Of a stretch of 64,000 bases of DNA, positions 39,101 through 46,933 are shown piece after piece (within the stretch, counting starts at the first letter, position 1; each line of letters opens with the position of its first letter). This stretch comes from Psychrobacter sp. PL19 (GTDB lineage Bacteria > Pseudomonadota > Gammaproteobacteria > Pseudomonadales > Moraxellaceae). The stretch is from assembly GCF_017875835.1 (NCBI RefSeq), contig NZ_JAGING010000001.1, forward strand, positions 682,001 through 746,000, given 5' to 3'. The position numbers and the translations under genes are program-made. A model generated the notes under the pieces. That model saw only the letters and a program-made list of their open reading frames with translations. It had not been told where the DNA came from and searched no databases.

Positions 39101-39266
39101 GTTGGGCGGTTTGGTGACGTCAACCTTGTTAAGTTTAGTCGTGATACCAGTGGTTTATACCTTGATGGATGATGTCTCGTCATGGTTTGCTAAATGGCTT
39201 ATTCCGCATGGTAAGGACCATGATGAAGATCGTCCAGTGGCTGATGAGTTACAAAACTTAGATTAA
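36138..39266 (+). CDS. RND efflux pump permease (HAE1 type)
   Basis: The 1042-residue product is a proton-driven RND transporter of the AcrB/MexB superfamily. It has the N-terminal helix (YSIRNPLVAILLFVLLTLGG) and the conserved opening FPDIDLPAVVVTVTLPGA. The TM4 proton-relay acidic pair is in VGVLVDDAIVEVENI. TM5/6 has AVFLPTAFMGGIVGQFFRQFG, and the second half has GIATKNSILLVDYA. Two large periplasmic loops are in the expected places. Sequence style (QFPDIDLP, PGAAPAQLE) is closer to the MexF/MdtBC-like than AcrB branch, but the substrate cannot be inferred. A short gap then separates it from a convergent amine oxidase gene. Confidence 0.93.
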   Translation: MNINVSAYSIRNPLVAILLFVLLTLGGVFGFRQMKVQQFPDIDLPAVVVTVTLPGAAPAQLENDVAKKIENRLTSINGIKHIRSTLQTGAATIVTEFVLDKDIQEAVDDVRSAVGEVRGDLPAAANDPIITKVSTSGFPVVTYSVSADNMSVEDLSWFVDDTITKRLSDIQGVGSVSRIGGLERQITIAADPITLSGLQFSIAQLSQQVASIQQDSSGGEAEVGNTTQTIRVLGAVERARELNDLQIAVPTGGTQALGRMAQVTDGAADPNSIAKLNEQTVVAFNITRSRGASEVEVTKRVDAALEELSVDMSNISVEKVYDRATPVAEDYEASIKMLIEGGILAVIVVFLFLRNIRATIVTAVALPLSIIPTFLGMYLFDFSLNIISLLALSLVVGVLVDDAIVEVENIMRHLRMGKTPYQAAMEAADEIGLAVIATTFTLIAVFLPTAFMGGIVGQFFRQFGWTAALAIFASLLVARLITPMMAAYILRPEKHYVEKQGALMTWYLKVVSWTLHHRWLTMGATLILFVASLSLVKLLPTAFIPDNDIDQTRVAIELTPDVELADTERVTALASERILALPDVINIFSAVGQAQTSTGPNASSGGGTAKNTASLDIVLAPRAERSSKQDIERKISAILAGVPSARFTVGLSSGGETGYNFSLTSTSPDTLEQTAQQIMADIRALPMAGDVTSDRSLPRQELTVTPDRLAMADKGVTTQDIATTLRIATVGDYEQRLSKLNLDTRQIPIVVRLPDVAKQSVNQLEGLYVPSARPAGQGVRVGEVATLEFGTGPARISRLDRERSISITVQPANGELGELVQAVENSPTMQNLPASITVINQGQAENMSELFSGFVIAMSVGVICILGVLILLFGRLLQPFTILMALPLSIGGAFAGLVITNSSLSMPSMIGFIMLMGIATKNSILLVDYALIAQRRGMERFEAIVDSCRKRARPIIMTTIAMGAGMLPLVFGWGDVDPTFRRPMAAAVLGGLVTSTLLSLVVIPVVYTLMDDVSSWFAKWLIPHGKDHDEDRPVADELQNLD

Positions 39267-39304
39267 CAAATGAAGTGCACAGAGTGAGATCTGTCACTCC
39301 GTTC

Positions 39305-40471
39305 TTAAAGCTCATTTTTTAATACAGACTCAGGTAGGTTTTGTACCGCCAAGCTTGCCGCCTCGATAGCACCAGCAGTATAACCAGAAAACGATTCAGA
39401 CCATTCGCTAGCTGTGCCAGTCAGGCAATCTTTCCATACGCCCGATAGCGCTTTGGCAATGGGTGCTGACCCATGCTGACCTTCACCATTAGCATCAGCA
39501 GCTGTTGCTGTAAATGAATCTCGTGACCAATCTTTGAAATACTCCATTTTAGGTAATTCTGCTTCTGGTCCGAATAAACGGACTAATTGCGCACGACAAT
39601 GTGCTTTTAACAGGTCTTCAGAAACATTTTGGCGAACCTGAGAGGGAACGCCTAAGAAACCAAACAGTGCACCACTGCTATTTGTTATGGAAGCATCATG
39701 GATTTCAGTAAGTGGCCCTTGTGAACTTCGAGCTGCTCCCGATAGCCCTTGTTGTCGCCAAAAAGGTGTGTCGTAAATTGCAAAGTACTTAGCATGTGGC
39801 GCCATCCAGGTCGGCGTCTCGCGCCACTGTTTGCTTAAGGCTGCTGGCAAAGCAGGCATAAACTCTATACTTTCTTCTGCCAAACGCGGCGGTAACGCGA
39901 GCAACACGTGCTTAACTTGCCGAGTCGTCACTTGCCCAGATGAGTCTTCGCTTGCTAACTCAATATAGTCACCAGTGTTATTCAGCCGACGTACTATCTG
40001 GCTGGTGAGAACGCGGGTGGCATCTAGGCGACAATACAGGGCATCAATTAATGCTGCCATGCCACCTGTGAGACGCATTGAGGGTGGTGAGCTTTTGTAT
40101 CCTTGTGTGCGAATAGGAGGTGCATTTGGCGAGCGCTCAACCATCATGTCTCCTTGTTCAAACTGGGCAAAACTTTCCAATTTTAAATCATTGATCAGGC
40201 GGCCTAATTGCTGTTGATAATCAGGCCAAAACCAAGAAGGGCCCAAATCGAAACTGTTTGTCACTGCCACTGTTGTGAGGTCAGAAGCAGAATTTGCCGA
40301 ACGCATATTTTCAACAACATGATGCTCTTGAGATCTGGCCGCGACAATACGACCGCCTAACGTATCGCGCGCTTCCAAAAGTATATAATCAATACCTTTT
40401 TGCTCTAACAATAACGCTGCATATAAACCACTTAAACCGCCACCCACAATTGCAACCGATATATTTTTCAT
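39305..40471 (-). CDS. FAD-dependent amine oxidase family protein
   Basis: The 388-residue flavoprotein begins with the Rossmann motif VAIVGGGLSGLYAALLLEQKG, ending the fold strand with LLEARDTLGGRI, the signature of monoamine-oxidase-type enzymes. FDLGPSWFWPDYQQQL, LTGGMAALIDAL and the late FAD-contact region WSESFSGYTAGAIEAA also fit. No signal peptide is seen. The substrate is not deducible. Upstream it has a 141-bp palindromic repeat and then the cupin gene on the same strand, and the divergent LysR gene may regulate the set. Confidence 0.85.
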   Translation of the reverse strand: MKNISVAIVGGGLSGLYAALLLEQKGIDYILLEARDTLGGRIVAARSQEHHVVENMRSANSASDLTTVAVTNSFDLGPSWFWPDYQQQLGRLINDLKLESFAQFEQGDMMVERSPNAPPIRTQGYKSSPPSMRLTGGMAALIDALYCRLDATRVLTSQIVRRLNNTGDYIELASEDSSGQVTTRQVKHVLLALPPRLAEESIEFMPALPAALSKQWRETPTWMAPHAKYFAIYDTPFWRQQGLSGAARSSQGPLTEIHDASITNSSGALFGFLGVPSQVRQNVSEDLLKAHCRAQLVRLFGPEAELPKMEYFKDWSRDSFTATAADANGEGQHGSAPIAKALSGVWKDCLTGTASEWSESFSGYTAGAIEAASLAVQNLPESVLKNEL

Positions 40472-40484
40472 ATTAATTTTCCAC

Positions 40485-40625
40485 GATAGTTAAAATACCT
40501 TAAAAACGCGACGGTACTGTTGGTATAAGCTTTTTGCAGCCTCTTCTGTCTGCGTAGGCACAGCAAGTAAGAAAAACGTATGCCAGCAGTAGGTTATGTA
40601 TCGATATTACTTTTCATTGACTATA
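40485..40625. repeat. 138-141 bp palindromic interspersed repeat, copy A
   Basis: It has TATAGT-like and ACTATA termini (the left end here is degenerate, GATAGT). Internal arms TACTGTTGGTATA and TATGCCAGCAGTA can pair to form a long imperfect hairpin. Over 138 bp it is nearly identical to copies B (52836) and C (54598), in the same orientation. It carries 3 extra bases (CTT) near the centre. It lies between the cupin and amine oxidase genes and encodes nothing evident. Confidence 0.93.
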
Positions 40626-40668
40626 ATTAACGGATAGAATATTTTTTAGTACGACTATGCAAATAAAC

Positions 40669-41352
40669 TTAAAGACTAGTAAAATCGATGCTCTCTATTT
40701 GAGAAAGATGTCCGGTCTTAAGGTAAACCGTGACGCCTTCTGCGCCTGCGTTTATCTTTGGAAGCTCACCCGTGGGTAGGCGTATCCAGCCACCGCGCTT
40801 ATAGATTTGACCGGCGTCTATCAACTCACCGGCTATTACTAGCAGTTCTGCACCACCTACTATGTCAGTAGTGAATAGTGCTTCGCCTGCATTTAGCCGC
40901 TGCAAGCTAACCTGTTCGTTATCGTTTGAAAATAAATGACAGACTTGGCGCTCTCCATGTGGTTGCCAATTCTTTGTATCTTGGGTATCGATAGCCACTT
41001 GGCGGTCTTCATCTGCCAACATCTGCCAGAGTTTGACGAAGATAATAGCCCCTTCGCGACTATAAGGCTTATGGCCTGACTTTGGCGGACTACGTAGATA
41101 CCAACCTGCTGGATAATCCTGATCGTCGGCAGAAAAGGTGCCAGACAATACTAAAATCTCTTCGCCACCTGGATGTAAGTGGTGTGGAAAATAAGAATCA
41201 GGGGCATAGCGTACAATACTAGTGGCACGAGCCTTTTCTTTGCCCACGCGATCAAGCATTACCCGTTCAACACCATTTTGTGGCGAGTTAACCCATTGGT
41301 AATCTTCAGGTGCCAATGCTGCGCTAAGTGAAAAATCTGCATTAAGTAACAT
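40669..41352 (-). CDS. ChrR-like cupin domain protein
   Basis: The 227-residue product carries two tandem cupin-like folds. The first has the metal-site segment HHLHPGGEEILVLSGTF, followed by DDQDYPAGWYLRSPPKSGHKPYS. The second is degenerate (GGAELLVIAGELIDAGQIYKRG). This matches the cupin of ChrR anti-sigma factors, but the zinc-binding anti-sigma domain at the N terminus is absent, so it is probably a metal-dependent enzyme or sensor rather than an anti-sigma factor. It is divergent from a LysR gene with an operator-like palindrome between them. Confidence 0.78.
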   Translation of the reverse strand: MLLNADFSLSAALAPEDYQWVNSPQNGVERVMLDRVGKEKARATSIVRYAPDSYFPHHLHPGGEEILVLSGTFSADDQDYPAGWYLRSPPKSGHKPYSREGAIIFVKLWQMLADEDRQVAIDTQDTKNWQPHGERQVCHLFSNDNEQVSLQRLNAGEALFTTDIVGGAELLVIAGELIDAGQIYKRGGWIRLPTGELPKINAGAEGVTVYLKTGHLSQIESIDFTSL

Positions 41353-41409
41353 AGAGTGTCTTCCAACAATGATGATAGAGTATCTGGCTGACTTTATGTG
41401 ATCTAACCC

Positions 41410-41428
41410 ATATCAGTTGGTCTGATAT
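41410..41428. promoter_or_regulatory. LysR-type operator candidate
   Basis: A 7-bp inverted repeat, ATATCAG and CTGATAT, is separated by TTGGT. It contains the T-N11-A pattern typical of LysR-family sites. It lies in the 163-bp divergent region, about 60 bp from the cupin start and 90 bp from the LysR start. Confidence 0.6.
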
Positions 41429-41515
41429 CAGCTGCCAGTTCTCTTAGTAGCGTTCAATTATCAACTGATTTACTTCTTTTGACAAACGAGATAATATTCA
41501 TTACTTTAAAAGAAA

Positions 41516-42460
41516 ATGTTTATCGCTATGAAAAAACCCGTTCATTTAAATGCTTTACGTGCTTTAGAGGCCAGTGCTCGTCATCAAAGCTTTTCAGCCG
41601 CCGCGCAAGAACTGAATGTGACGCCAGCTGCCGTTGGCCAACTTGTACGTACGCTGGAGGACTGGGTAGGAACGCCCTTGTTTTACAGAAAAACCAGCGG
41701 GAAAGTCCGCTTGCTTGCTACTAAAACAGTTGAATTGGCATTACCTGATATACGAGTCGGCCTGGACAGATTGATGCTTGGGTTAGAACAGTTGCAACAG
41801 GAGTCAAATAATGGGGTACTCACCGTAACTGTCAGTCCGGCCTTCGCTGCCAAATGGTTGCTGCCACGTATTGATAGGTTCCAAAGTATCTGGTCGGACA
41901 TTGACGTGCGCCTCGATATTAGCACTAAGTCAGTAGATTTTGCGGTGCAAGACGTTGATATAGGAGTACGCTACGGCTCTGGTAATTGGCCGGGGTTGGT
42001 GGCGGAAAAGTTAATGGAAGAAGAGGTTTACCCCGTTTGTTCTTCGCAGCTGTTACAGAATCAGCCGCGGCTAGATTTAACCCGTGAAACGCTTATTCAT
42101 GACCATTCAATGGATGATTATAGCGGTCTACCATCGTGGGGAACCTGGCTAAAAAAAGCAGGTTTAACAGAGACAAATCTAAGAGAGATCGATACTTCGC
42201 GCGGTATGCAAATAAATAATTCTGCCGCAGTACTGCAAGCAGTAATCAATGGGCATGGCGTTGCGCTGGCTCGTAGTGTTATGGCGCGTGATGATCTGGC
42301 TGCCGGACGTTTGGTTCGGCTATTCCCTGAGATCAAGTTCGTTTCTACGCTTGCCTATTATGTCGTCTATCGACCTGAATGTGCCAGCATGTCAAAACTA
42401 AAGGCATTTCGTGATTGGTTGTTTGAACAGGCTGCAGCAGATGAGAGTTTTTTTAATTAA
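41516..42460 (+). CDS. LysR-family transcriptional regulator (GcvA-like)
   Basis: The 314-residue regulator has an N-terminal winged helix-turn-helix (HLNALRALEASARHQSFSAA, AQELNVTPAAVGQLVRTLE) and a C-terminal periplasmic-binding-like effector domain (about 95-300). The pattern LNALRALEASARH and the later DVDIGVRYGSGNWPGL are typical of GcvA-type members. The start may be the ATG at 41516 or the one at 41528 (MKKPVHLN); neither has a strong ribosome-binding site. It is transcribed away from the cupin and amine oxidase genes, which are its likely targets. Confidence 0.9.
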   Translation: MFIAMKKPVHLNALRALEASARHQSFSAAAQELNVTPAAVGQLVRTLEDWVGTPLFYRKTSGKVRLLATKTVELALPDIRVGLDRLMLGLEQLQQESNNGVLTVTVSPAFAAKWLLPRIDRFQSIWSDIDVRLDISTKSVDFAVQDVDIGVRYGSGNWPGLVAEKLMEEEVYPVCSSQLLQNQPRLDLTRETLIHDHSMDDYSGLPSWGTWLKKAGLTETNLREIDTSRGMQINNSAAVLQAVINGHGVALARSVMARDDLAAGRLVRLFPEIKFVSTLAYYVVYRPECASMSKLKAFRDWLFEQAAADESFFN

Positions 42461-42474
42461 CCATAGACCTAGGT

Positions 42475-42520
42475 CTTATACCTCTATGCCTTATACATCT
42501 ATGCCTTATACCTCCCTATG
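42475..42520. repeat. 15-bp tandem repeat, three copies
   Basis: CTTATACCTCTATGC, CTTATACATCTATGC and a third degenerate copy follow the stop codon of the LysR gene. It is in a 224-bp gap without a gene. Confidence 0.8.
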
Positions 42521-42684
42521 TCTGGCTCTTTACGAGCCGTAAGCATTATATTCAACCCACTTTATAATGACTAACACTATAATATTTGCGGTTTATTTCA
42601 ATGTTCAGACGCTTACAGTGTTCAGAAAAAACTTTATTCATTAAATTAGGTCTACGATTCCTTCAGCATATTTCACAATAGTTA

Positions 42685-43596
42685 TTAATTTTTAGGTTTA
42701 TCCCAATAGGGTTCTTCGCCAAAGCGTTCAGCAATAAAATCAATCAACAATCGGCAGCGCTGAGATAAAAACCTATTTTTTGGGTAGACGGCATACGCAT
42801 TCAATGTGGGTAACTGATAGTGCTGAAGCAGTGGTACCAGCTCACCGCGTGCCACTGTTTGGTAAGTGATAAAAGTAGGCAAAAACGCAATGCCGTGACC
42901 CTTTACTGCCATATCAAGCAAAAAGTCACCATTGTTGGCTTTGATCTTTGAGTTCATCGATATGTTGTGCTTTTGTCCCTGTTCATCTGTTAACGCCAAG
43001 TTGTTGTGACTACCAAGACCGTATTGTAAAAACATATGTTGCGCGAGCTCCCCTAAATTTTGGGGGGTACCCATTTTACTTAGATAGGCAGGACTGGCGC
43101 AGAGCGCATAACTAATTTTGGTTAGGCGTTTGGCTTGATAACTGGAATCTTGCAATTTACCGATACGAATTGCCAACTCATACCCTCCTGCAACCAAATC
43201 AACCTGCCGGTCAGAGAAGTCCAGTTCAAAGGTTAAATTAGCATGTTCGTTAGCATAGTCATGAATTACCTCACTGAGATGCATCAAACCGAACGATAGC
43301 GGTGCGGTCATTTTTAGCGTGCCTTCAATATGAGATTTTACCCCACTGGTTTGTTCATTTAGAGCATCAACTTCACCTAGAATATTGTTAGCCCGTTGAT
43401 AATAATGTTCACCAGCTTCTGTTAAGTTGGACCTACGTGTGGTTCGATTCAGCAGCTGGCCGCCCAATCGAGTTTCTAAATCTTTTAAGCGACGGCTTAC
43501 TGCTGACTTTGCTATATCAAGCTGCTCTGCTGCTTTAGTGATACTACCGGCGTCGACAATGCGCACGAACATCGCCATATCTTCTAGCTGTCCCAT
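42685..43596 (-). CDS. LysR-family transcriptional regulator (CrgA/AaeR-type)
   Basis: The 303-residue regulator has a helix-turn-helix in MAMFVRIVDAGSITKAAEQL followed by AKSAVSRRLKDLETRLGGQL and LLNRTTRRSNLTEAGEHYY. Its effector domain contains the typical GYELAIRIGKLQDSS and GHGIAFLPTF segments. It is divergent from the pirin and glutathionyl-hydroquinone reductase genes, so a role in controlling them in response to quinones or redox-active aromatics is likely but inferred. Confidence 0.9.
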   Translation of the reverse strand: MGQLEDMAMFVRIVDAGSITKAAEQLDIAKSAVSRRLKDLETRLGGQLLNRTTRRSNLTEAGEHYYQRANNILGEVDALNEQTSGVKSHIEGTLKMTAPLSFGLMHLSEVIHDYANEHANLTFELDFSDRQVDLVAGGYELAIRIGKLQDSSYQAKRLTKISYALCASPAYLSKMGTPQNLGELAQHMFLQYGLGSHNNLALTDEQGQKHNISMNSKIKANNGDFLLDMAVKGHGIAFLPTFITYQTVARGELVPLLQHYQLPTLNAYAVYPKNRFLSQRCRLLIDFIAERFGEEPYWDKPKN

Positions 43597-43941
43597 TATT
43601 GTTCTCCAAATAAGAACTTATATTTGTAATTATTGCTGTTTATCTAGGTCTCGTCAATAATTAAGATGTCACTATGACTAAGATCTAAACTCACAAAGTA
43701 ACCAAAAATACCTATGAGCAAACCATAACGTTTTAGTACTCCTACCGGCCGGTTCTTTTTAATGACTTTCTTTACACTATCCCGCTCAAATAAAATTGCT
43801 GATTGGGTGAGTACTCAAAAAATAAGAAAAATGTGAGGTGCCTGAGGGAATGTTACCATTAGTCATTATTCTCGAAGTGCTCAGAGGAACAGTTATCGTC
43901 GTTGGTTTCAAAGCTCAATAGCGCCAGGCAGGAGTATTAAT
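43597..43941. other. Divergent intergenic region, LysR regulator and pirin
   Basis: 345 bp with no supported gene. It contains a 10-bp perfect palindrome ACCGGCCGGT at 43744-43753, a possible operator. I see no strong -10/-35 pair. Confidence 0.4.
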
Positions 43942-44853
43942 ATGAATGTTAGCACGAGTATGAACACCGAAAAAAATAGTAGCGAATCATTATACAGCCG
44001 CACTGTGGCACAACAGTTTTCTGGCATCGAAACCGCTGATGGTGATGGTGTGAAACTAACCCGCATCATTGGCTCACCGTATCTCAATATGCTAGATCCT
44101 TTTTTACTGCTTGACTGTTTTGAAAGTGATAACGCCGATGATTATATGGGTGGTTTCCCGACTCACCCACACCGAGGCTTTGAGACCGTCACTTATTTAC
44201 TCAATGGTCGTATGCGTCATAAGGATAATACAGGCCATGAGGGCGTGATTGAACCGGGCGGTGTGCAATGGATGACCGCAGCCAAAGGTATTCTTCATTC
44301 TGAGATGCCAGAACAAGAAGATGGCCTATTGAAGGGTTTTCAGCTTTGGGTCAACCTACCGGCTTCAGCAAAAATGAGCGAACCGGCTTATCAAGAATAC
44401 CCACCAGAGTCGACACCGCTTGAGCGCCGTGATAATGGTACTGAGGTTCGAGTCATCGCAGGGCAAACCAATCAGGGCACTACAGGGCCAGTGGTGAATA
44501 ATTATACCAATCCAACGTATTTAGATGTTAGCCTGCCGGCCAATACTACTTTTGAGCAGACACTACCAGCGCAACACAATGCCTTTATTTATGTCATAGA
44601 AGGTAATGTAAGTATTCTGCATACCGAGGATGACGCAGCTGAAAGACAGACCAATACACTAACCGCAAAAAACCTTGGGGTATTGACTAAGGGCGACCAA
44701 ATTCTGCTGCATAGTGGCGATAATGGCGCGCGCTTACTACTGATTGCCGGACAACCTCTACATGAACCCGTCGCCCGTGGTGGCCCCTTTGTAATGAATA
44801 CTAGAGCTGAGGTCTTACAGGCCTTTGAAGATTTTAATGATGGCAGTTTTTAG
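43942..44853 (+). CDS. Pirin family protein
   Basis: This 303-residue bicupin has the pirin metal site: His 75 and His 77 in PTHPHRGFETVTYLLNG, with His 119 and Glu 121 in ILHSEMP. The second cupin is degenerate. Bacterial pirins such as YhhW act as quercetin 2,3-dioxygenases or redox sensors; the native substrate here is unknown. AGGAG lies 7-8 nt before the ATG. It is followed 41 bp later by a glutathionyl-hydroquinone reductase on the same strand, which suggests joint handling of aromatic or quinone compounds. Confidence 0.92.
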   Translation: MNVSTSMNTEKNSSESLYSRTVAQQFSGIETADGDGVKLTRIIGSPYLNMLDPFLLLDCFESDNADDYMGGFPTHPHRGFETVTYLLNGRMRHKDNTGHEGVIEPGGVQWMTAAKGILHSEMPEQEDGLLKGFQLWVNLPASAKMSEPAYQEYPPESTPLERRDNGTEVRVIAGQTNQGTTGPVVNNYTNPTYLDVSLPANTTFEQTLPAQHNAFIYVIEGNVSILHTEDDAAERQTNTLTAKNLGVLTKGDQILLHSGDNGARLLLIAGQPLHEPVARGGPFVMNTRAEVLQAFEDFNDGSF

Positions 44854-44894
44854 ACTAAAACAGTAATCAAAACTAAAATAAATAGGAGATAAAT

Positions 44895-45887
44895 ATGGGC
44901 TTATTAGTTGAAGGCCAATGGCAAAATAAATGGTACGACACAAAATCTAGTGGTGGCCGTTTTGAGCGTAAAGACTCCAGTTTCAGAAATTGGATAACCA
45001 CAGATGGTAGCGCTGGTCCATCGGGCATTAGCGGCTTCAAAGCCGAGCCTAATCGTTACCATTTATATGTCTCTTTGGCGTGTCCTTGGGCACACCGCAC
45101 CATTATTTATCGCAAATTAAAAGGCTTGGAAGACATGATTACCATGTCTGTGGTCAATGCTTTTATGGGCGATGAAGGCTGGACATTCAATCCTGGCGCT
45201 GGTGTTATAGCGGATCCAATTTTCAACGCTACTCACTTGTATAATATTTATACCGCAGCCCAAGCGGATTATACTGGCCGAGTCACTGTACCTATTTTAT
45301 GGGACAAAACCACCAATACCATTGTCAGTAACGAGTCGTCTGAGATCATTCGCATGTTTAATACGGCATTTGATGAGGTTGGTGCATTAGCAGGTGACTT
45401 TTCGCCGTCAGAGCGGTTAGAAGAAATCGATGCGTTAAACGAATTTATTTATCCTGTGGTTAATAACGGGGTGTATCGCGCAGGTTTTGCCACCACACAA
45501 GACGCTTATGATGACGCGGTAAGTGAGGTGTTTAATGGGCTAGATACCTTAGAGATACGCTTAAAAAACAGTCGTTATTTAACAGGGAGCACCATAACCG
45601 AAGCCGACTGGCGACTATTTACCACGCTAGTGCGCTTTGATTCTGTTTATGTCGGTCATTTTAAATGCAATCTGCATCGTATTGTCGACTACCCCAATCT
45701 TTGGGGTTATTTACGAGACTTGTATCAGGTGCCAGGTATTGCAGAGACGGTGAATATGGAGCAGATTAAAACGCATTACTATGCCAGCCACGAAACTATC
45801 AATCCAACACGCATCATACCCATGGGTCCTAAAATTGATTTTAATTCGCCGCATAAACGCGACCTAGTATCGGCAAGGGATGAATAA
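44895..45887 (+). CDS. yqjG: Glutathionyl-hydroquinone reductase
   Basis: The 330-residue product belongs to the Xi-class glutathione transferases (YqjG/ECM4/PcpF). These reduce glutathionyl-hydroquinones using GSH, preventing quinone adduct build-up. The active-site Cys 63 lies in SLACPWAHRTIIYRKLKGLE. The C-terminal helical domain has SRYLTGSTITEADWRLFTTLVRFD and VYVGHFKCNLHRI. GGAG lies 8-9 nt before the ATG. It ends at a strong terminator and forms a likely two-gene operon with pirin. Confidence 0.93.
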   Translation: MGLLVEGQWQNKWYDTKSSGGRFERKDSSFRNWITTDGSAGPSGISGFKAEPNRYHLYVSLACPWAHRTIIYRKLKGLEDMITMSVVNAFMGDEGWTFNPGAGVIADPIFNATHLYNIYTAAQADYTGRVTVPILWDKTTNTIVSNESSEIIRMFNTAFDEVGALAGDFSPSERLEEIDALNEFIYPVVNNGVYRAGFATTQDAYDDAVSEVFNGLDTLEIRLKNSRYLTGSTITEADWRLFTTLVRFDSVYVGHFKCNLHRIVDYPNLWGYLRDLYQVPGIAETVNMEQIKTHYYASHETINPTRIIPMGPKIDFNSPHKRDLVSARDE

Positions 45888-45940
45888 AAAGAATTGTAAT
45901 TGGGATTAAGATGGCCATAACTGGCTATAAAAAATGACTG

Positions 45941-46354
45941 TTACAAAGAATGACTGTCACAAAAATTAGAATAAAAATGCCTGCTATTGCAGGCATTTTT
46001 GTCTGTAGTGGATGTTGAATCATCGGAGAATGGGTACTTCCACTGTACCTTTAGTACTGACCCCGACACTGATAAGTCGCGCGACAAGCTAGTGAGATAT
46101 TGCAGGTTGTAACCATAGACCATTAAACCGAGTTGCTCACCGTCAGCTAGCTTTTCAGTAACACCTACCATCGATACCTTATGTTTGCCTAAGCCACGTA
46201 ACGGCTGCATTTGTTCGTCGAGCTCGCCAATACCAGCCAAAGTAAGTGGACTAATCAGCTCAGGGAGCGGTATAAAGGTTGGTGCCAGTGGGCTAGTTAG
46301 TGCTGGAGCTGAGTTCGGTACAGGAATCCTGCTAGTTGGGATTTCAACATTCAA
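45941..46354 (-). CDS. Unidentified open frame, possibly decayed
   Basis: A 137-residue frame has plausible protein segments (MQPLRGLGKHKVSMVGVTEK, then MVYGYNLQYLTSLSRD). Its first in-frame start is TTG without a ribosome-binding site, and 27 bp upstream the frame has a stop, beyond which protein-like sequence continues (GFRSKKVVGSSARKSI). Its 3' end runs through the yqjG terminator hairpin, so the natural C terminus is probably lost. I cannot name a family. It sits beside a transposase remnant and is probably a gene fragment. Confidence 0.35.
   Translation of the reverse strand: MNVEIPTSRIPVPNSAPALTSPLAPTFIPLPELISPLTLAGIGELDEQMQPLRGLGKHKVSMVGVTEKLADGEQLGLMVYGYNLQYLTSLSRDLSVSGSVLKVQWKYPFSDDSTSTTDKNACNSRHFYSNFCDSHSL
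45973..46001. terminator. Terminator of pirin-yqjG
   Basis: A 12-bp stem with core ATGCCTGC / GCAGGCAT, flanked by A5 and T5, with a 4-nt TATT loop. It lies about 85 bp after the yqjG stop. Confidence 0.88.
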
Positions 46355-46421
46355 GCCTTTAGTGGTAATCCCATGGTATCAGATTGATTTTCGAGCACTC
46401 GACCCAACGACTTTTTTTGAT

Positions 46422-46680
46422 CTAAATCCATTTGTCATAACGTCTGTTATGGGAACACGTTCGGTGCGCTATACAAGTTTCGAAATATCGGCTAATAGAG
46501 GTTGAAAACTGGAGGCGTTCGACCATCTATTGTCTGCGATGCTCAAAGCTTTGCCCGCTGAACTTATCTTCGCCGCATAAAAAAGTACGACGTACACAAC
46601 GGGACATACTATGACAAATTTTTGAGAAATAGATTTGAACAGCTTCAGCTGGCTTCGAAGAAGTGAATAACAGGGATGTT
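46422..46680 (-). pseudogene. Fragment of a REP-associated (Y1-type) tyrosine transposase
   Basis: On the minus strand one frame reads [20 protein letters not shown] followed by GQSFEHRRQ, a stop, then MVERLQF. It strongly resembles the N-terminal region of RAYT/DUF1568 transposases (SRCVRRAFLCG, then FEHRR-W). The catalytic HUH and tyrosine parts are not found. The in-frame stop and later decay make it a pseudogene. No nearby start codon or ribosome-binding site was identified. The recognition is from memory, and the ends are approximate. Confidence 0.5.
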
Positions 46681-46933
46681 ATTCATAAAGTAAGGCCTAT
46701 CAACCAGGGAAACTCGTGTTGCACAAGATTGCGTTATAATGCGTTCCTAATCATTCGAAACAGTGTCTGAATAAAATAGAGAAACGAATTAATATTGAGT
46801 TAATTAGCTGGGTGTCCGGCTATTTTTTGTCCAGCTATTTCCATGATAAATGTATAGTATTTATATTTTAATAAGGTTGGTGGCAATAAACATGTAATAT
46901 TGTTATTCAGTCTTTATAAAGCAGGATTTCAGG
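46681..46933. other. Region upstream of the polyketide synthase gene
   Basis: 253 bp without a gene. It contains a loose inverted repeat (TAGCTGG near 46805, CCAGCTA near 46831). A/T-rich DNA with TATAGT-like hexamers near 46855 could be a promoter. Confidence 0.35.

Noticed and set aside
46185..46505. 106-codon plus-strand frame in the accessory region.
   Set aside because: It opposes the better minus-strand frame, is of low complexity (Gly/Ser) in its first half, and lacks a start signal.
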